Assembly (NCBI GenBank): GCA_947628695.1
Contig: CANRAV010000006.1
Span: 41,783 to 105,782 of the forward strand
Direction of reading: 5' to 3'
From: an uncultured Clostridia bacterium
GTDB lineage: Bacteria; Bacillota; Clostridia; Oscillospirales; CAG-382
DNA length: 64,000 bases
Shown: positions 52,625 to 60,806 of the stretch, in pieces
Layout of the letters: every line of letters begins with the position of its first letter
Numbering within the stretch: the stretch's first letter is position 1
The notes under the pieces: model-generated
The model's input: the letters and a program-made list of their open reading frames with translations, nothing else
What the model was told of the DNA's origin: nothing
Databases searched by the model: none
Program-made: the position numbers and the translations under genes

Positions 52625-52726
52625 ATGTATAAACCTTTCCGTTTTATCGTTTATAAATTCCGCTAATTTCGGGATGTAAAACGAAGTAATTTTGTGAAAT
52701 TTACATAAAAAATCTTCATTTTGCTA

Positions 52727-52755
52727 TTGCAATTATACTTTTTAGGGTGTATAAT
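52727..52755 (+). promoter_or_regulatory. Promoter of the sigma-factor unit
   Basis: TTGCAA (52727-52732), 17-bp spacer, TATAAT (52750-52755). It implies a leader of about 145 nt before the sigma gene. Confidence 0.75.
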
Positions 52756-52816
52756 AATGGCAGGTGCTGTGTTTGGCGCCAAAATTATGCAAAAGTGTAC
52801 AAAGAGGGTTATTGTA

Positions 52817-52873
52817 ATGCCGGAGCAAATTATAATTTACCGCCCTTCGGGCAGCGCAGGTATTCACGACTAA
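52817..52873 (+). CDS. Possible 18-codon leader peptide
   Basis: The ORF MPEQIIIYRPSGSAGIHD starts 10 nt after AGAGGG and ends 2 bp before a hairpin that covers the start of the sigma gene. It contains a small CCC-TTC-GGG hairpin itself. It may be a regulatory upstream ORF; expression is unproven. Confidence 0.4.
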   Translation: MPEQIIIYRPSGSAGIHD

Positions 52874-52875
52874 AA

Positions 52876-52908
52876 CGTCTTTACATCCTGCATTAAAATG
52901 TAAAGGCG
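52876..52908 (+). promoter_or_regulatory. 11-bp leader hairpin masking the sigma-gene ribosome-binding site
   Basis: CGTCTTTACAT (52876-52886) pairs with ATGTAAAGGCG (52898-52908), one wobble, 11-nt loop. The 3' arm contains AAAGG, the only Shine-Dalgarno-like sequence for the next gene. Confidence 0.65.
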
Positions 52909-53472
52909 ATGAGACTTGTGAAAAAAGTAAGCGATCATCTGAAGCCTTTAAGCACGGATGACGTAAATTTTGTACGTAGCATTATCGAGGAAAACGAGAA
53001 GTGCATTAATGTGACGGTATACAATACCTTAGGGCAGCTTTACTCGTATCTTGCCGAGGAAGCCGTAAGCGAGGTTTATCTTTTGGCTTGCCGGAAGGTG
53101 GATGTCCTCCGCAGGCACGAGTGCCCCAAGGCCTGGCTTATCGTCGCCGCAAGGCATGTGTCTCAAACGTTGATAAGGACACACAAGAACGACCTTTTAA
53201 ACGTAGAGATTGAAGAGGCAGAAAACATAAAATCAAACGACGACGTTCCCGAAGACGCCGTATACAGGATTTGGCTTGAAGACAAGATACCGGAAAAGCT
53301 TATCGGTTCGCTGACAAAGAGGGAAAAGGAGGTTTATATCAAGCTTTATATCGAAGAGAAAACGCCGAAGCAGGCGGCAGAAGAGCTTGGTATAACGGCG
53401 AACGCGGTCAATAACGTACATAAAAATGTAAGAGACAAAATAAAATACGCGGTAAGTCAAAAAAATTTTTAG
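52909..53472 (+). CDS. Sigma-70 family RNA polymerase sigma factor (ECF-like)
   Basis: 187 residues. The C-terminal part (about 130-182) is a sigma region 4 helix-turn-helix: LTKREKEVYIKLYIEEKTP, then AAEELGITANAVNNVHK. The N-terminal 90 residues look like a weak region 2 (YLAEEAVSEVYLLACRKV, KAWLIVAARH). ATG 52909 is only 2 nt from AAAGG; GTG 52918, 11 nt away, is an alternative start. A membrane protein gene that could encode its anti-sigma factor follows after 58 bp. Confidence 0.82.
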   Translation: MRLVKKVSDHLKPLSTDDVNFVRSIIEENEKCINVTVYNTLGQLYSYLAEEAVSEVYLLACRKVDVLRRHECPKAWLIVAARHVSQTLIRTHKNDLLNVEIEEAENIKSNDDVPEDAVYRIWLEDKIPEKLIGSLTKREKEVYIKLYIEEKTPKQAAEELGITANAVNNVHKNVRDKIKYAVSQKNF

Positions 53473-53530
53473 AAAAATTTATTGATTCTTTTACAATTTC
53501 ACGCATTTAATATATGAGGGGTGAAAAAAG

Positions 53531-53959
53531 GTGAAGGATGTAGAAAAGCCAACCGAACTTTCCTGCGAAGATATCACGGCTATGCTGTCAAACGGCGAGA
53601 TAGACTTGGTTTCCCTTGATACCTCAGTTTTAAAGAGATTGATGAATTACGAGATTGATTTGACATGCAAGGGAAATGCCGACAGGGAGCTGCTTTTTGA
53701 ATGCGCAAACCTTTTATACGAGCGGGAAAAGGACTTGATGCGGCACGAGGATTTTATGTGCGCTGTGGATAAAAGCGCAAAGAAATACGCGCGTCGGGAA
53801 GTGAAGAGGTCTGTTGCTGACGGCAGGCCCGTGCTGAAGCGTGCGATTTTGATAGCCGTGGTTATATCTCTGCTTCTGGCCGGTTTTGTGCTTGTTTCCG
53901 GGGCGTCAAGCCTTGACGTGCACGGGTGCATAGCACTCTTGGCAAGTATCCTTAAATAA
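53531..53959 (+). CDS. Single-pass membrane protein, putative anti-sigma factor
   Basis: 142 residues, GTG start with GAGGGG upstream. A soluble, acidic N-terminal 100 residues is followed by one membrane helix (ILIAVVISLLLAGFVLV, about 107-125) and a short outside tail. Size, topology and position directly after a sigma factor fit an anti-sigma factor. No zinc-finger HxxxCxxC motif is seen, so the assignment rests on context. Confidence 0.7.
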   Translation: MKDVEKPTELSCEDITAMLSNGEIDLVSLDTSVLKRLMNYEIDLTCKGNADRELLFECANLLYEREKDLMRHEDFMCAVDKSAKKYARREVKRSVADGRPVLKRAILIAVVISLLLAGFVLVSGASSLDVHGCIALLASILK

Positions 53960-53976
53960 AAATATTCTGTCTTTTT

Positions 53977-54020
53977 AAGTCTTCTGCTGCAAAAGCTTAT
54001 TGCGGCAGAAGACTTTTTTT
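53977..54020. terminator. Terminator between the sigma unit and the HD nucleotidase gene
   Basis: AAGTCTTCTGC (53977-53987) pairs with GCAGAAGACTT (54005-54015), followed by more T on the plus strand. Confidence 0.82.
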
Positions 54021-54594
54021 ACAGCGAGATGTTGTCAAGCGGTTCGAAAAAGGCACCAAGGAAGTTTTCGTTAAAATACTTAAGCTCCTCGCAGTCAAAG
54101 CTTTCCACTGCTTTCCACGTTGCCTTTTCCGCATAGGAGAATTCGGCGTTTCCGCTTAAAACCTCGCTTCTGCACTTGATATAGGCGCAAAGCTTGTCTG
54201 CAGCTTTGATAAGCCGCTTTTCGTCTTCCGTAGGCGCAAACACCTGCTTGAAGCTTGGAAGAAGCTCTTCCGGAAGAAGTGACAGTATTTTCTCCTCCGC
54301 GCACTTTTCAACTTTTGCGTAGGCGCTGCGTATATCTGTATTGTAGTATTTAACCGGCGTCGGCAGGTCACCCGTCATTATCTCCGTCGCGTCGTGGTAC
54401 ATAGCCTTAAGCGCAACTGCGTCTGCGTTGTAGTTCTTTCCGAAATGTGCGTTGCCGATAACGGCAAGCGCGTTGGCAAGCATTGCCGTTTCAAGTGAAT
54501 GCTCTGAAAGGTTTTCCCTGTCCGAGCAGTGCATAAGCGACCACCTGTCTATATGTTTCATCCTGAACATAAGTGCAAAAAAACCGTAATTCAT
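54019..54594 (-). CDS. YfbR-like HD-domain 5'-deoxynucleotidase
   Basis: 191 residues. HD-fold phosphohydrolase: RWSLMHC, NLSEHSLETAMLANAL, MYHDATEIMTGDLPTPVKYY (the HD pair with the family TGDLPTPVKY motif), and IKAADKLCAYIKC. YfbR removes phosphate from deoxynucleoside monophosphates. It is monocistronic and divergent from dapF. Confidence 0.9.
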   Translation of the reverse strand: MNYGFFALMFRMKHIDRWSLMHCSDRENLSEHSLETAMLANALAVIGNAHFGKNYNADAVALKAMYHDATEIMTGDLPTPVKYYNTDIRSAYAKVEKCAEEKILSLLPEELLPSFKQVFAPTEDEKRLIKAADKLCAYIKCRSEVLSGNAEFSYAEKATWKAVESFDCEELKYFNENFLGAFFEPLDNISL

Positions 54595-54664
54595 AAAAAT
54601 ACCTCCTTCAAATTTGATAATATCACAAAAATTCCTATAAGTAAACCAAAACTTTTAAAACCTA

Positions 54665-54692
54665 TTGAAAAAGCAAAAATAAATGTTATAAT
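54665..54692 (+). promoter_or_regulatory. dapF-murE promoter
   Basis: TTGAAA (54665-54670), 16-bp spacer, TATAAT (54687-54692), 27 bp before the ATG. Confidence 0.75.
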
Positions 54693-54719
54693 CTATTTGT
54701 GGCGATTGGGGGTTGAGAC

Positions 54720-55583
54720 ATGAAGTTTACAAAAATGCAATCCTATGGGAACGATTATGTTTACGTTCCTCTGTTTGACGCGGAAATGGAAGACCCCTCT
54801 AAATGGGCGCGGTTCCTGTCGCACCGCCGTTTCGGCGTGGGCAGCGACGGGATGGTGCTTATCTGCCCGTCGGATAAGGCGGATTTCAGAATGCGCATCT
54901 TCAACCCGGACGGTTCGGAGGCGGAGATGTGCGGCAACGCACTTAGAAGCACCGGCATGCTTGTGTATGAAAAGGGCTACACGCGCCGTACCGTGTTCAC
55001 CGTTGAGACTATAGGCGGTATAAAGACCGTATTTCTCGACCTTAAGGACGGTCACGTCTCCAACATAACCGCGGCAATAGGCGCCCCTGTGCTGGAGTAC
55101 GGGAAGATCCCGGCTACGGTGTGCGACGCTGACGGGCATTGCCTTAACGTGCCCATAGAGGTTTTGGGGGAGACGGTTCACGTAAACGCCATATCTCTCG
55201 GCAATCCGCACTGCGTTGTCTTTGTGGACGACGCCTTCGGCTTTGACTTGCCGAAATACGGCCCCGCCGTGGAGTGCCACAAGGTGTTCCCGCGTAAAGC
55301 AAACGTCGAATTTGTCGAGGTTGTCGACTGCACGAATCTGCGCATGCGCACCTGGGAGCGCAACTGCGGCGAGACGCTTGCCTGCGCCACAGGCTGCAGC
55401 GCCGCAACCGTTTGCGGCTTTCTTACCGGCCGCTGCGGCAGCGAGACTACCGTTCACCAGCTTGGCGGCGACATAGGCATACGGTACGATACAAAAGAAA
55501 ACTGCATATATATGACGGGAGCATCGCAAATAGTTTTTGACGGCGAGGCAGACCTTTACGCTTTTAAGGAGTTTGACAAATGA
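54720..55583 (+). CDS. dapF: Diaminopimelate epimerase
   Basis: 287 residues. Interconverts LL- and meso-DAP for lysine and peptidoglycan. Catalytic cysteines are C71 in EMCGNALR and the one in GETLACATGCSAA (about 222). It begins MKFTKMQSYGNDYVYV. Overlaps murE by 4 nt, so epimer supply and use are coupled. Confidence 0.97.
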   Translation: MKFTKMQSYGNDYVYVPLFDAEMEDPSKWARFLSHRRFGVGSDGMVLICPSDKADFRMRIFNPDGSEAEMCGNALRSTGMLVYEKGYTRRTVFTVETIGGIKTVFLDLKDGHVSNITAAIGAPVLEYGKIPATVCDADGHCLNVPIEVLGETVHVNAISLGNPHCVVFVDDAFGFDLPKYGPAVECHKVFPRKANVEFVEVVDCTNLRMRTWERNCGETLACATGCSAATVCGFLTGRCGSETTVHQLGGDIGIRYDTKENCIYMTGASQIVFDGEADLYAFKEFDK

Positions 55584-57034
55584 AGCTTTCTAAGCTGCTT
55601 GAAAAAATAACATATACATCCGACGGTTTGAACCCCGACACGGAGATAGAGGGGATTTGCTTTGACTCGCGCAAGGCGAAGGCTGGCGACCTTTTTGTGT
55701 GCATAAGCGGGTATCAAAGCGACGGGCACAAGTTCGCAAAAAACGCGTACAACAGCGGCGTTCGCGTGTTTGCAGTCGAGAAAATCGTGGATTTGCCGTC
55801 GGACGCTGCGCTTATATGCGTCGACAACACAAGGGAGTTTTTGGCTCTCGCCTCTGCTGCGTTTTTCGGTTACCCTGCGGAAAAGCTTACAACCGTCGCC
55901 ATAACCGGCACAAAAGGGAAGACAAGCATAAGCTTTATGCTTAAAACGGTGCTTGAAAACGCCGGCATAAAAACCGGCCTTATAGGCACCACGGGCATAT
56001 ATTACGGCGACACCGTCATATCATCCGAAAACTCCACGCCGGAGTCGTATGACATTCACCGCTATTTCAGTGAAATGCTGAAGGAAGGCTGCAAAGCCGT
56101 GGTCATAGAGGCTACGTCGCAGGGCTTTAAGCTTTGCCGTACTGCGGGGATTAACTTTGACATCGGCATATACACCAACCTTTCGCCCGACCACATAGGC
56201 GGCAACGAACACGCCGATTTTGCCGAGTATTTAAACTGCAAAAAAATGCTTTTCAAGCAGTGCAAAACGGGCATAGCAAACGCAGACAGCGCCTATTTTG
56301 CCGCCATGACGGAGGGGGCTGTTTGCCCCGTAAAGACCTACGCCGTGGAAAAGGCTGCGGACTGCACCGCAGGTGATATACGTTACACGTCGGAAAACGG
56401 CAGCCTTTGCACAAAGTTCACCTGCAGCTGCGGCGGTGACAAGCTTGACATAAGTTTAAAAATACCCGGAAAATTCAGCGTTTACAACGCGCTTGCGGCC
56501 GTCCTTACCGCCCGCACGATGGGCATAGACTGCAAAACAATAGAGAAGTCGCTTGAGGAAACCTTTATAAGGGGTCGTATGGAAATCGTTCCGACAAACA
56601 ACGGCAGCACGGTTATAATCGACTATGCGCACAACGAGCTTAGCGTCCAAAGTCTTTTTGAAGCGATAAAGGTATACAACCCCAAAAAAATAACCGTCGT
56701 CTTCGGCTGCGGCGGCAATCGGTCAAAGCTTCGCCGTTATGCAATGGGCGAGATAATAGGCAAAAATGCGGACCTTGCCGTGATCACCTCCGATAACCCG
56801 AGGTTTGAACGCCTTGAAATTATAATCGACGACATACTTGTCGGCATGAAAAAGACCGAAGGCAAATATGTAATTATCAACGACCGGCGAGAGGCGATAA
56901 AATACGCTGTAAAGAACGCCGTCGAGGGCGAGGTGGTTTTGATAGTCGGCAAGGGTCACCAGCTTTACGAGGAGATAGAAGGCATAAAATACAGCTTTGA
57001 CGAGCGCGAAATCGTAAAATCTCTCGGTGTTTAA
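55580..57034 (+). CDS. murE: UDP-MurNAc-tripeptide synthetase, DAP-adding type
   Basis: 484 residues. Mur ligase with the three usual domains: N-terminal GICFDSRKAKAGDLFV, ATP loop ITGTKGKTS (about 109), carbamylated-lysine region and C-terminal ligase part. The DNPR motif in TSDNPRFERL (about 403) marks meso-DAP specificity; the motif normally continues with E-D-P, here E-R-L, so a slightly divergent pocket. Pairing with dapF supports DAP. A second, canonical murE in the division cluster elsewhere is likely. Confidence 0.93.
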   Translation: MKLSKLLEKITYTSDGLNPDTEIEGICFDSRKAKAGDLFVCISGYQSDGHKFAKNAYNSGVRVFAVEKIVDLPSDAALICVDNTREFLALASAAFFGYPAEKLTTVAITGTKGKTSISFMLKTVLENAGIKTGLIGTTGIYYGDTVISSENSTPESYDIHRYFSEMLKEGCKAVVIEATSQGFKLCRTAGINFDIGIYTNLSPDHIGGNEHADFAEYLNCKKMLFKQCKTGIANADSAYFAAMTEGAVCPVKTYAVEKAADCTAGDIRYTSENGSLCTKFTCSCGGDKLDISLKIPGKFSVYNALAAVLTARTMGIDCKTIEKSLEETFIRGRMEIVPTNNGSTVIIDYAHNELSVQSLFEAIKVYNPKKITVVFGCGGNRSKLRRYAMGEIIGKNADLAVITSDNPRFERLEIIIDDILVGMKKTEGKYVIINDRREAIKYAVKNAVEGEVVLIVGKGHQLYEEIEGIKYSFDEREIVKSLGV

Positions 57035-57060
57035 GCGCGCCTTCCGTAAATAAAAAAGCT

Positions 57061-57088
57061 GCGCCGGCGGTTGCATTGCCGACGGCGC
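57061..57088 (-). terminator. Terminator of the DUF218 gene
   Basis: GCGCCG/CGGCGC arms with an inner GG/CC helix; minus-strand AGCTTTTTTATTT follows. Confidence 0.75.
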
Positions 57089-57098
57089 TGTGCGCATT

Positions 57099-57707
57099 TT
57101 AAAGCTCTATATCTTCTGTCATTCCGTTTTCGACCATAGCTTTGATAAACCCGGCTTCGCTCAGAACGCGGCTTCTGCCCTTTTCGCTGTCTCTCCAGTT
57201 GCCGGCATCTATTATGCCGTAGGCAGGGCAGGCGTAAACCTCCATATTCCGCGGAAGAAGGGCCTTTGCAATAAGCATGCTCCTTCTCATGTGGTAAAGC
57301 GAGGTAATAAGAAGCAGCCTTTTAACCCTTGATATATAGCCAAACGCCCTGTGGATGGCGATATTGCCGCAAAGTACGTTTTCTATTGTCGTCTGCGCAA
57401 GGTTGTCAAGTACAATGTCTTCGTCCGGCACGCCGTTTTCCACGGCATACTGCCGCATGTATTCCGCTTCCGTCAGCCTGCCGTATTCCGTATCCCAGTA
57501 CACTCCGCCGGACATAACAAGCTTGCCACATTTCCCGGCCTTGTATTGCTTTACGGCCTCCGGCGTCCTGTCTATATTCGGGTGCGAGGTGCCAAGCACA
57601 AGCGCCGCCTCGCAGTGCGGAAGCTCCGTATCCTCGCCCTTGGGGAAGATAAGGCTTTCAAGCACGTCATCCGGTGCGGTTTTTATATCAAGCTTCGACA
57701 AAAACAT
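57099..57707 (-). CDS. DUF218 (YdcF/SanA-like) protein
   Basis: 202 residues from ATG 57707 (GAGGTG 6 nt upstream). The fold's landmarks are EAALVLGTSHPN, MSGGVYWDTEYGRLTEAEYM and NLAQTTIENVLCGN, then LLLITSLYHMRRS. It has no membrane helix, unlike SanA. Family members affect envelope integrity or bind SAM-like ligands; the role is unclear. Confidence 0.88.
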   Translation of the reverse strand: MFLSKLDIKTAPDDVLESLIFPKGEDTELPHCEAALVLGTSHPNIDRTPEAVKQYKAGKCGKLVMSGGVYWDTEYGRLTEAEYMRQYAVENGVPDEDIVLDNLAQTTIENVLCGNIAIHRAFGYISRVKRLLLITSLYHMRRSMLIAKALLPRNMEVYACPAYGIIDAGNWRDSEKGRSRVLSEAGFIKAMVENGMTEDIEL

Positions 57708-57726
57708 ATATTTCACCTCGTATCTG

Positions 57727-57755
57727 ATAATATCACAAAACAAACGTTTCGTCAA
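57727..57755 (-). promoter_or_regulatory. Promoter of the DUF218 gene
   Basis: Minus strand TTGACG (57750-57755), 17-bp spacer, TATTAT (57727-57732). Confidence 0.75.
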
Positions 57756-57777
57756 TACATAATAGGGAGGAAAAGAA

Positions 57778-59007
57778 ATGGACAGGGAAACTCTTAAAAG
57801 ATACGCAAGGCTTGCCGTGGAGGTAGGCATAAACCCAAACAAAGGACAGAAGCTTGTCATCAACTGCCCTGTAGAATGTGCGGAATTCGGCAGACTGTGC
57901 GTCGAAGCCGGCTATTACGCAGGCTGCGGCGAGGTCATAATGCTTTGGAACGACGACGTCTGCACAAGGCTTAAATATCTGCACGCGGAAGAGAGTGTTT
58001 TTGAAAGCTATCCGGCCTGGCAGAAGGTGCTTCTTGACAGTTGTGCAAAGGAAGGCGCCGCAAGGCTTTCCATTCACGCGGAGGATCCCGAAAGCCTTAA
58101 AGGCGTTGACCCTGCAAGGATACGCAAGTCCCAAAAGGCCGCCGGCCTTGCCATTGCAGAGTACAGGGAACTGCAGATGAAAAACGCCTTCCCGTGGTGC
58201 GTTGTGTCCGTCCCTGTGAAGTCCTGGGCTGAAAAGGTGTTCCCAAATCTCGACGGCGACAAGGCGATGGAAAAGCTTTGGGCAGCGATACTTAAAACCG
58301 TACGCGCAGACAGGGAAGAGGACCCGGTGGAGCTGTGGAAGCAGCACATAGCAACGCTTTCCACCCGCAAGGAAAAGCTTAACAACCTAAGCTTTAAGTA
58401 CTTAAAGTACAAAAATTCTCTCGGAACCGACCTTACGGTAGAGCTCCCGGAAAACCATTTTTGGGAAGCCGGCAGTGAAAAGGCAGGAACAGGGCAGATC
58501 TTTGTCCCCAATATCCCGACCGAAGAGATATTTACCGCACCTAAGCGCGACGGGGTAAACGGCGTAGTTTGCGCGTCCATGCCTCTTGTGCTTGACGGCA
58601 ACATCGTGGAAAACATACGCTTTGTCATAAAGGACGGCAAAATAACAGAGGCGCATTCCGACACCTGCCTTGACGTCTTGAAGAATGCAATATCCGTTGA
58701 CGGGGGCGCGTCCTTCCTCGGCGAGGTCGCCATAGTTCCGTACAAGTCACCGATATCCGATATGGGCATACTTTTCTATAACACGCTGTTCGACGAAAAC
58801 GCCGCGTGCCACTTTGCCTTCGGCGATTCGTACCCCATGGTAAAGGGCGCTGCCGAAATGACGGAGGAAGAGCGCTTGAAGGCAGGGCTTAACTCCTCCC
58901 TTACGCATGTGGACTTTATGGTCGGTACAAAGGACCTTTCAATAGTGGGCGTAACGGCCGACGGAAGGGAAGTGCCTGTCCTTGCCGAAGGCGATTTCGT
59001 CCTGTAA
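57778..59007 (+). CDS. M29 family metallo-aminopeptidase
   Basis: 409 residues (AmpS/PepS type). Removes N-terminal residues from peptides using two metals. The metal-binding glutamates lie in NIPTEEIFTAP and LGEVAIVP, the histidines in ACHFAFG and SSLTHVDFMVGT. GGGAGG lies upstream. Single gene; a weak hairpin terminator follows at 59026-59054. Confidence 0.95.
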   Translation: MDRETLKRYARLAVEVGINPNKGQKLVINCPVECAEFGRLCVEAGYYAGCGEVIMLWNDDVCTRLKYLHAEESVFESYPAWQKVLLDSCAKEGAARLSIHAEDPESLKGVDPARIRKSQKAAGLAIAEYRELQMKNAFPWCVVSVPVKSWAEKVFPNLDGDKAMEKLWAAILKTVRADREEDPVELWKQHIATLSTRKEKLNNLSFKYLKYKNSLGTDLTVELPENHFWEAGSEKAGTGQIFVPNIPTEEIFTAPKRDGVNGVVCASMPLVLDGNIVENIRFVIKDGKITEAHSDTCLDVLKNAISVDGGASFLGEVAIVPYKSPISDMGILFYNTLFDENAACHFAFGDSYPMVKGAAEMTEEERLKAGLNSSLTHVDFMVGTKDLSIVGVTADGREVPVLAEGDFVL

Positions 59008-59025
59008 ACCGTTTAAAATTTGCCG

Positions 59026-59054
59026 AAAGCCGCAGCTTCTTTAGCCGCGGCTTT
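59026..59054 (+). terminator. Hairpin after the aminopeptidase gene
   Basis: AAAGCCGC (59026-59033) pairs with GCGGCTTT (59047-59054); the T-run is short. Confidence 0.6.
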
Positions 59055-59064
59055 CCTTATGTGC

Positions 59065-59934
59065 TTAATACTTGTCGCTTAAGTCTCCAAGATCCACCCT
59101 CTCGGCGTCTTTATTATTGACGTTTCTTATCAAAAAACAGAGCCCGTACTTTTCAAGCGTGGACTTTTTTACTATGCCTCCCTCTTGCCATGACGTATTT
59201 TCGCCAACGTTCAGATGAACATAATAGGCCTTATCCAAATCCACCGTTGGCGTTTCATCTCCTCTGTCAGAGCCGATGATTGGAGACGAATAATATCCCA
59301 AGAACCCTTCATCCTTAAATAAATTGCCGTCCGCATCTAAATATCTTGGGGTTGTAATCGTTGTTTCTCCGTCTTTTATTATCTCATCGACCACTTTGTC
59401 CGGGAAGTGCTTGTAGCAGACCCAGACGTTTGGACGGTGTTCGGTTTCGTCTTCCGGTCCGGATACGTACTCCATTTTAATGTCTGCTAAGACAAATAAA
59501 TAGTCGGGAAGCAGCTTCCCCTCCTCGTCAAACAGGCTGTCAAGGTCAATCGTATCAACCAATTGGCCGTGGTCGACCTCCTGCATGACATATATTTTAT
59601 CCTTAGATATGCCGTGCGGGTCGTCGTAAGCGTGCACGTCCGTCACCGTATATTGCATTACGGCGTGCCTTTTTCCGTACGCACTGGAATCGCACAACAC
59701 CGGCTCGCCGACTTTGTGGTAGTCGGAGTCTTCGACAACGATATCGGTTTCGTCACCGTATGAAACAACGTAGGACTCTGCGTGCGGGTCGCCTTCCTTA
59801 TCGTCGGGAATCACAGCAGCATCGGCGTCCTGCAGGCGGTCTGCGCCAACGGCTTTCTTAACCCTTGAACAGGACGAAAGCAGCAAAGCCAAAACTAAAA
59901 AAACAAGTACTATTGTAAACAAAAACCTTTTCAT
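59065..59934 (-). CDS. Lipoprotein, full-length paralogue of the next gene
   Basis: 289 residues. Lipoprotein signal ending LLSSC, lipidated Cys22. The mature part starts SRVKKAVGADRLQDADAA, almost identical to the upstream gene's product, and is rich in aspartate and strands. It shares EYVSGPEDETEH and the C-terminal DAERVDLGDLSDKY. No catalytic motif is seen. It is last in the ABC transporter operon, so an extracellular binding, sensing or protecting role is possible. Confidence 0.82.
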   Translation of the reverse strand: MKRFLFTIVLVFLVLALLLSSCSRVKKAVGADRLQDADAAVIPDDKEGDPHAESYVVSYGDETDIVVEDSDYHKVGEPVLCDSSAYGKRHAVMQYTVTDVHAYDDPHGISKDKIYVMQEVDHGQLVDTIDLDSLFDEEGKLLPDYLFVLADIKMEYVSGPEDETEHRPNVWVCYKHFPDKVVDEIIKDGETTITTPRYLDADGNLFKDEGFLGYYSSPIIGSDRGDETPTVDLDKAYYVHLNVGENTSWQEGGIVKKSTLEKYGLCFLIRNVNNKDAERVDLGDLSDKY

Positions 59935-59956
59935 TATAATGTACTCCTGTAATTAT

Positions 59957-60037
59957 TCATTCGTATTCACTAAGGTCAACAGGCAGGTCAACTCTTTCTG
60001 CGTTATCCGTTGAAAGCACTGTTTCCAAACAAATCCC
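59957..60037 (-). pseudogene. Orphaned 3' tail of the truncated lipoprotein gene
   Basis: 26 codons in frame with the gene upstream, beginning GICLETVL and containing DNAERVDLPVDLSEYE, which match the end of the paralogue (KDAERVDLGDLSDKY). It lacks its own start. Confidence 0.75.
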
Positions 60038-60805
60038 TTATTTAATCAGTAAACTTTTCTCTACAACAACACCCTGCTGCCAGGTTGTTTCCTGTCCCAA
60101 GCTTAGGGTAAAATATCCGTCCTCTTTGCTGCCGGTGTCGGTATACTCGCTCCAATAGTCGCCGCTAGGAACGGGCGGTATCCACGGGTTGCCGTCCCCG
60201 TCAAAATAATTACAGTCGATAAATTTCTCGTCTCCGACCGTTGTAATCTGTTCGACTTTTTTTGCAGGGAACGACTTGTAGCGCATACCGCTGTTATGCA
60301 GGTGTTCTGTTTCGTCTTCGGGTCCGGAAACATATTTGACCTTTACGTCAATCAAAACAAACAGATATTCCGGAAGCAGCTTTCCGCTTTCGCCGAGGCA
60401 GTCATCAACGCTCGGCGTGCCCCATTTACCGTTTAAATAATGCTGCTCCATAAGTATGTTCTCTTTGCCAATGCCGTTAAGGTCGCTGTATACGTGCACA
60501 TCGGTCACCGTATATTGCAGTACCGGCTCCGGATCCTCGCCGCCTTTGACGTTGTAATCACATAAAAACGGCTCGCCGATTTTATGAAATTCGGAATCGT
60601 CAACCGAAATGTCCGTTTCGTCACCCATGGATACGATTTGAGATTCGGCATGCCGGTCGTCGCCGCTTTTGTCCTCCGGCAATATAGCCGCATCGGCGTT
60701 TTGCAGACGGTCTGCGCCAACGGCTTTCTTAACCCTTGAGCAGGACGAAAGCAGCAAAGCCGAAACTAAAAATAGAGAGAATATTGTAAGAAGAGACTTT
60801 CTCAT
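60038..60805 (-). CDS. Lipoprotein paralogue cut short by an in-frame TAA
   Basis: 255 residues from ATG 60805 (AGGTG upstream). Signal ends LLSSC. It aligns with the 289-residue paralogue along its whole length until EKSLLIK, where TAA stands for the tyrosine of KSTLEKYGLCF. Reading on in the same frame gives 26 more residues ending VDLPVDLSEYE and then TGA (59957). The gene is thus a nonsense allele missing a conserved tail, or is read through. The rest of the frame is intact. Confidence 0.82.
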   Translation of the reverse strand: MRKSLLTIFSLFLVSALLLSSCSRVKKAVGADRLQNADAAILPEDKSGDDRHAESQIVSMGDETDISVDDSEFHKIGEPFLCDYNVKGGEDPEPVLQYTVTDVHVYSDLNGIGKENILMEQHYLNGKWGTPSVDDCLGESGKLLPEYLFVLIDVKVKYVSGPEDETEHLHNSGMRYKSFPAKKVEQITTVGDEKFIDCNYFDGDGNPWIPPVPSGDYWSEYTDTGSKEDGYFTLSLGQETTWQQGVVVEKSLLIK

Positions 60806-60806
60806 T

